Source of the DNA: CAYWEP01 sp964608945
GTDB taxonomy: Bacteria; Patescibacteriota; Microgenomatia; Levybacterales; UBA12049
DNA: 33,121 bases
Assembly: GCA_964608945.1 (NCBI GenBank)
Contig: CAZSQB010000006.1
Coordinates: forward strand, 1 to 33,121
Direction of reading: 5' to 3'
In this document: one piece after another, positions 29,862 through 33,121 of the stretch
Layout of the letters: the number at the start of each line of letters is the position of its first letter
Numbering within the stretch: position 1 is the stretch's first letter
Translations under genes and position numbers: made by a program
The notes under the pieces: generated by a model
Database searches by the model: none
Seen by the model: the letters and a program-made list of their open reading frames with translations, nothing else
What the model was told of the DNA's origin: nothing

Positions 29862-29870
29862 TGGTACAAT
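29862..29870 (+). promoter_or_regulatory. Extended -10 promoter element before rmuC
   Basis: TGGTACAAT is an extended -10 (TGn plus TACAAT). The ATG at 29880 follows by 9 nt, so the mRNA would begin almost at that codon. This favours 29880 over the in-frame ATG at 29859, which lies upstream of the box. Confidence 0.5.
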
Positions 29871-29879
29871 ACCCTGACC

Positions 29880-30899
29880 ATGCCCGATGCCTTCCTGCTC
29901 ATACTCCTTCTCCTTTGTGGTTTTCTCTTTCTTTTTTACTTTATCAATAAGAAACTATCACAGCTTCAGAGTCAAAAAACTGACCAAAGCCTTCTTGAAT
30001 GGTTAAAAACCATGCAACAATCGCTTGAGTCAACCAATAAAACAATGAATGACTCACTGAGTACGAGCTCATCGACAATGGTCAAAACGCTTCAGGAAAA
30101 TACCAAGCAACTGAATGAACGGCTCGATAAAGCGGCAGCGGTGATTCGCAATGTCGGCGTTGAGGTCGGACAGATGAGTGAGATAGGCCGGAGCATGAAG
30201 GATCTGCAGGAATTCTTAAAAAGCCCAAAGCTTCGCGGCAACATAGGAGAAGAAATCCTAAAAGATCTCATTGCCCAAATGTTCCCCAAAAATTCGTTTC
30301 ACCTCCAGTATCAATTCAAATCAGGCGAAAGAGTGGATGCCGCGATAAAGACTGATGCCGGCATTCTCCCGATTGACTCAAAATTTCCTATGGAGAGTTT
30401 TCAACGACTGATGAAAGCGACTGATGCTGAAAAAGACAGTACGCAAAAAGAGTTTATTCGCGACGTTAAGAAACATGTAGACGCCATATCAAAAAAATAT
30501 ATTCTCCCATCAGAAGGCACCATGGACTTTGCCCTCATGTACGTCCCAAGCGAGTCTGTGTACTACGAATTAGTCAACACGCTTACGCTAATGGAATACG
30601 CCCGAAGATCCCGCGTATACATTGTCTCCCCAAGCACACTCTACGCCCATCTCCAAACAATCCTTTTATCATACGAAGGCAAAAAAATCGAAACCCGCTC
30701 AAAAGAGGTTTTCCAACTTCTAAGAACTATCCAAATCGACTACGACAAAATAAATGAAAATATGGGAGTTCTAGGCAAGCATCTCAACAACGCCTCAGCC
30801 CAATACACCAACGTCTCAACCAGCTTTTCCCAATTCGGCAACAAACTCCAAACCACCCGCCAGATTGAGGAAGAAGTAATAAAAACAATTGATGAATGA
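29880..30899 (+). CDS. rmuC: RmuC-family DNA recombination protein
   Basis: About 339 aa. An N-terminal membrane helix (~2-22) and a coiled coil (~25-100; many Q, S and N heptads) lead to the RmuC domain: SPKLRGNIGEEILKDLIAQM (~109-128), YQFKSGERVDAAIKTDAGIL, PIDSKFPMESFQRLM and VKKHVDAISKKYI. This PD-(D/E)xK-like nuclease fold limits DNA inversions in E. coli and may be anchored at the membrane. Length is near the short end of the family. The start was chosen from the -10 element 9 nt upstream; an ATG at 29859 would add seven residues. Confidence 0.92.
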   Translation: MPDAFLLILLLLCGFLFLFYFINKKLSQLQSQKTDQSLLEWLKTMQQSLESTNKTMNDSLSTSSSTMVKTLQENTKQLNERLDKAAAVIRNVGVEVGQMSEIGRSMKDLQEFLKSPKLRGNIGEEILKDLIAQMFPKNSFHLQYQFKSGERVDAAIKTDAGILPIDSKFPMESFQRLMKATDAEKDSTQKEFIRDVKKHVDAISKKYILPSEGTMDFALMYVPSESVYYELVNTLTLMEYARRSRVYIVSPSTLYAHLQTILLSYEGKKIETRSKEVFQLLRTIQIDYDKINENMGVLGKHLNNASAQYTNVSTSFSQFGNKLQTTRQIEEEVIKTIDE

Positions 30900-30964
30900 A
30901 AAAGATAATTAATCTGAGAACTTAAGAGGAATTATTTTTACTCCTGTTTGTCGTTTTGAAGATT

Positions 30965-31444
30965 CTATCTTCTACTACGGTTAATAACGTTTTGTACATA
31001 TTTCTCAGTTATCCACCTAGCTAATCTTTTACCAACAATCCCCGATAATACTTCATAGTTTCTAAACTCAGTTCCCCTAAACTCTTGAACAGTTAATGGT
31101 TTTGGGGGAGGTAATGTCTGTGGATGTACAAGGCGAACCTCGGGCAACTCAGGAGTAGGGTAGGGTTGTTCTTGATTACCACCTCTTAATTGACCTCGCT
31201 TTTCAATTTCCCGTCCTAATACAAATAAACCTCCCCCTATCAGTCCGCCTCCAATCATTATTCTTGCGCTTACATCTCTCCTCGTTTCTCGATTTTTTCT
31301 TAATTCCCCACCAGCATCCTGTGTTAGTTCTCTTTCTAGAATAGCCTCCCCACCAACGCTTGCAGGAACAGCCTGTGCGTACACAATGCCACGACCAACA
31401 ATCTGCAACCCTCTTCCTATTGCTTCTAAACGATTAGACCCCAT
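30965..31444 (-). CDS. Hypothetical small membrane protein
   Basis: 159 aa. I do not recognise the family. A basic N-terminal amphipathic stretch (MGSNRLEAIGRGLQIVGRGI) is followed by an acidic linker. One Gly-rich membrane helix (~75-92, ARIMIGGGLIGGGLFVLG) leads to a Pro-rich region (~105-125) and a basic helix at the C-terminus. The frame is open from a start at 31486, but the promoter at 31455-31483 lies inside that stretch, so ATG 31444 is the working start. The gene stands alone, divergent from the helicase gene and convergent with rmuC. Confidence 0.6.
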   Translation of the reverse strand: MGSNRLEAIGRGLQIVGRGIVYAQAVPASVGGEAILERELTQDAGGELRKNRETRRDVSARIMIGGGLIGGGLFVLGREIEKRGQLRGGNQEQPYPTPELPEVRLVHPQTLPPPKPLTVQEFRGTEFRNYEVLSGIVGKRLARWITEKYVQNVINRSRR

Positions 31445-31454
31445 AGTGAAAAGT

Positions 31455-31483
31455 ATTGTAATGCAATGTATTAAGGATGTCAA
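31455..31483 (-). promoter_or_regulatory. Consensus promoter of the hypothetical gene at 31444
   Basis: On the minus strand a perfect TTGACA (31483-31478), a 17-bp spacer and TACAAT (31460-31455). The ATG follows the -10 by 10 nt, leaving about a 3-nt leader. Confidence 0.7.
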
Positions 31484-31563
31484 CAATCCAGCAGTGAGAA
31501 ATTTTCACGAAACTATGCTATAGAATACTCTTGTTTGAATCATTTCTAAATGGTTAATCTGTC

Positions 31564-31592
31564 TTGTCAAAGACGCCTCATGCGTATACAAT
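31564..31592 (+). promoter_or_regulatory. Probable promoter of the uvrD-like gene
   Basis: TTGTCA (31564-31569), a 17-bp spacer and TACAAT (31587-31592). Transcription from here gives a leader of about 135 nt that contains the whole palindromic repeat at 31620-31700. Confidence 0.5.
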
Positions 31593-31619
31593 AATATTCC
31601 TGCAAAACCACTTTCTCCT

Positions 31620-31700
31620 GTCATTCTCAGCTTGCCTGCCCGCCTTTGGAGGGACTGAGAATCTCGAGCGAAGCGAGATCCTCGCTTTCGCGAGGATGAC
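31620..31700. repeat. Intergenic REP-like palindrome before the helicase gene
   Basis: Begins GTCATTCTCAG and ends GCGAGGATGAC. The interior includes CTGAGAATCTCGAGCGAAGC and GAGATCCTCGC with GC-rich hairpins. It is the same family as the repeats in lysS and tsaD. Translations of it in any frame are spurious. Confidence 0.8.
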
Positions 31701-31734
31701 GATGTCAGGAAGGTTTTGGACAAGTTTAAACCCT

Positions 31735-33121
31735 ATGACTGAAGAACGTCGTCTCAACGATGATCAACTCGCTGCTGTCGAGCATGGCAAAGGACCGCTT
31801 CTTATCATAGCGGGCGCTGGTACTGGCAAAACAACAGTTATTACTAAGAGAGTTGAACACCTAATCCTCGAGAAAAAAATCCTCCCATCAGAAGTCCTCG
31901 CGCTCACTTTTACAGAAAAAGCCGCACTCGAAATGGAGACTCGCATCGATGAATTACTCCCCTACGGCTACACCCAACTCTGGATCCAGACCTTCCACGC
32001 GTTTTGCGATAGGATTTTAAGACAAGAGGCAATCCATATCGGCCTTAATCCTGGATACCAGCTAGCAACTGAAGCAGAAGCAACACTTTTCTTACGAAAA
32101 AATCTCTACAAAATAGAGCTTGACTACTTCCGCCCACTTGGCAATCCGTATAAATTCCTCCAAGCAATGCTGACGCATTTTGCCAGACTTGCAGATGATG
32201 ATATTACCCCTGAGCAGTACCTTCGGTATGCTCAGGAAATCCGAAATCCGAAATCCGAAATCCGAAAAAATAGTAAAAAACTAGACGCTATACGCTATAC
32301 GCTAGACGCTGAAGAAATCGACAAGAAAAAGACCCTTGAACTAGCTCGCGCATTCAAAGTCTACGAGGACATTAAAGCCAAAGAAGGCATAATGGATTTT
32401 GCCAACCTCATCGCAAATGTTCTCAAACTCTTTCGTACAAGAAAAAACATCCTCAAATTCTACCAAGAAAAATTCAAATACGTCCTCGTCGACGAATTTC
32501 AGGACACCAACTTCGCCCAAAATGAGCTCGCAATTCTTCTCGCGGGCGACGATAAAAATATCACAGTCGTCGGGGACGACGATCAAAGCATTTATCGTTG
32601 GCGTGGCGCCGCAATCGCCAATATGCTACAATTCAAATCCCATTTCCCAAAAGCCAAAATCATAACCCTCACCAAAAATTACCGCTCAACCCAAATGATT
32701 CTAGATAGCGCATATCAGACAATCCAAAACAACAACCCAGACCGCCTCGAAATCAAAGAAAAAATCGACAAAAAATTATCAAGCCTCCGCGGCATAGCTG
32801 GTGAACCAATTGAACTTTTATATGGCAAACGCGTCGAAGATGAAGCAGAGTTAGTCGTCAAATCCATCAAAGAAGAAGCAAAGAAAAATCGCAAATGGAG
32901 CGATTTTGCTATTTTGGTCCGGGCGAACGACCACGCACTCCCTTTTCAGAGAGCACTCGAACGCGGAAGAGTTCCATACCAATTCTTAGGACCTGGCCAC
33001 CTCTTCCAGCAGGAAGAAATAAAAGACCTATTTGCGTATCTCAAAGTGCTTGCCAATTTTGACGACCAAGCATCTCTCTACCGCGTCCTCACCATGACTA
33101 TCTTTAACTTTGACCCCCGCG
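31735..33121 (+). CDS. UvrD/PcrA-type superfamily 1 DNA helicase, N-terminal part (cut by window edge)
   Basis: At least 462 residues, open to the window end. SF1A motifs: LNDDQLAAVEHGKGPLLIIA, Walker A GAGTGKTT, TFTEKAALEM (Ia), TFHAFC (Ib/c), VDEFQDTN (II, Walker B), VVGDDDQSIYRWRGA (III), LTKNYRST (IV). A 3'-5' helicase for repair and for removal of bound proteins is the likely role. The 1B region (~168-192) contains an in-frame word repeat (32237-32310). The frame also runs upstream into the palindromic repeat, but ATG 31735 (MTEERRLNDDQ) fits family N-termini. It may belong to the group with a C-terminal RecB-like nuclease, which cannot be seen here. Confidence 0.92.
   Translation, partial: MTEERRLNDDQLAAVEHGKGPLLIIAGAGTGKTTVITKRVEHLILEKKILPSEVLALTFTEKAALEMETRIDELLPYGYTQLWIQTFHAFCDRILRQEAIHIGLNPGYQLATEAEATLFLRKNLYKIELDYFRPLGNPYKFLQAMLTHFARLADDDITPEQYLRYAQEIRNPKSEIRKNSKKLDAIRYTLDAEEIDKKKTLELARAFKVYEDIKAKEGIMDFANLIANVLKLFRTRKNILKFYQEKFKYVLVDEFQDTNFAQNELAILLAGDDKNITVVGDDDQSIYRWRGAAIANMLQFKSHFPKAKIITLTKNYRSTQMILDSAYQTIQNNNPDRLEIKEKIDKKLSSLRGIAGEPIELLYGKRVEDEAELVVKSIKEEAKKNRKWSDFAILVRANDHALPFQRALERGRVPYQFLGPGHLFQQEEIKDLFAYLKVLANFDDQASLYRVLTMTIFNFDPR
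32237..32310. repeat. Two word-repeat arrays in frame inside the helicase gene
   Basis: Four copies of AAATCCG (32237-32266 region, reading EIRNPKSEIRK) are followed after 15 bp by CTAGACGCTATACGC-TATACGCTAGACGCT, an imperfect palindrome reading LDAIRYTLDA. Both stay in frame. Confidence 0.75.

Noticed and set aside
31505..31723. Small minus-strand protein of 72 aa
   Set aside because: It is a translation of the palindromic repeat; such Arg/Ser-rich ORFs are spurious products of this repeat type.
32237..32310. CRISPR-like or minisatellite array
   Set aside because: Units are 7 bp or palindromic words without spacers, and the whole stretch is coding and in frame in the helicase.

Overview
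The window looks like chromosomal DNA of a streamlined bacterium, most likely a Candidate Phyla Radiation (Patescibacteria) lineage, perhaps Microgenomates-like. This is inference from gene content: class I (archaeal-type) LysRS, an archaeal-type CoA-biosynthesis fusion, GT-C and PIG-V-like membrane glycosyltransferases, VanW, a TrpR/YerC-like regulator, RmuC, and intergenic palindromes that also sit in frame inside genes. Genes are tightly packed, many overlap by 1-4 bases, and UGA is used as a normal stop. A 10-base N run at 260-269 marks a scaffold gap. The window cuts upp at its left edge and a uvrD-like helicase at its right edge.

Layout. 1-218: 5' end of upp on the minus strand. 321-2386: a hypothetical gene, then tatD. 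2464-7799: an envelope-glycan operon on the plus strand (GT2, ArnT-like GT-C, small membrane protein, WecA/TagO-like transferase, UbiA-type polyprenyl-phosphate phosphoribosyltransferase). 7802-11689: minus strand, a PEGA/SH3 protein, an RdgB-like pyrophosphatase and a class I LysRS carrying an extra C-terminal B3/4 domain. 11735-17109: minus strand, an accessory island. Decayed hypothetical genes and a severed murB 3' end are followed by a HAD hydrolase, a PLP aminotransferase and a frameshifted PhyH-type dioxygenase. The severed murB end shares a perfect 114-bp block with the intact murB on the other side of the cassette.

17175-20367: minus-strand operon tdh-kbl-murB, joining threonine breakdown to glycine plus acetyl-CoA with a peptidoglycan enzyme. 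20426-24396: greA with a consensus promoter and a leader hairpin, then a fused phosphopantetheine adenylyltransferase / GTP-dependent dephospho-CoA kinase, a nucleotidyltransferase-fold protein and a membrane-anchored sugar-binding protein. The last is divergent from a VanW protein (24449-25873). 25976-28049: overlapping trio of a nucleotidyltransferase, a DUF192 protein and tsaD. 28185-30899: TrpR-like regulator, PIG-V-like mannosyltransferase and rmuC, with near-identical 18-bp dyad operators before the regulator and before the transferase. 30965-33121: small hypothetical membrane protein and a divergent uvrD/pcrA helicase.

Themes. First, two uncommon domain fusions in core metabolism (LysRS-B3/4 and PPAT-DPCK). 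Second, repeat elements that normally lie between genes are also found in frame within tatD, lysS, tsaD (three times), a GT-C gene, a nucleotidyltransferase gene and the helicase gene. Third, several good promoters place the start codon only 5-10 nt after the -10 box, which suggests leaderless or nearly leaderless mRNAs. Fourth, an island boundary lies at the murB 3' end. All functions come from reading motifs in the sequence; no database search was run.
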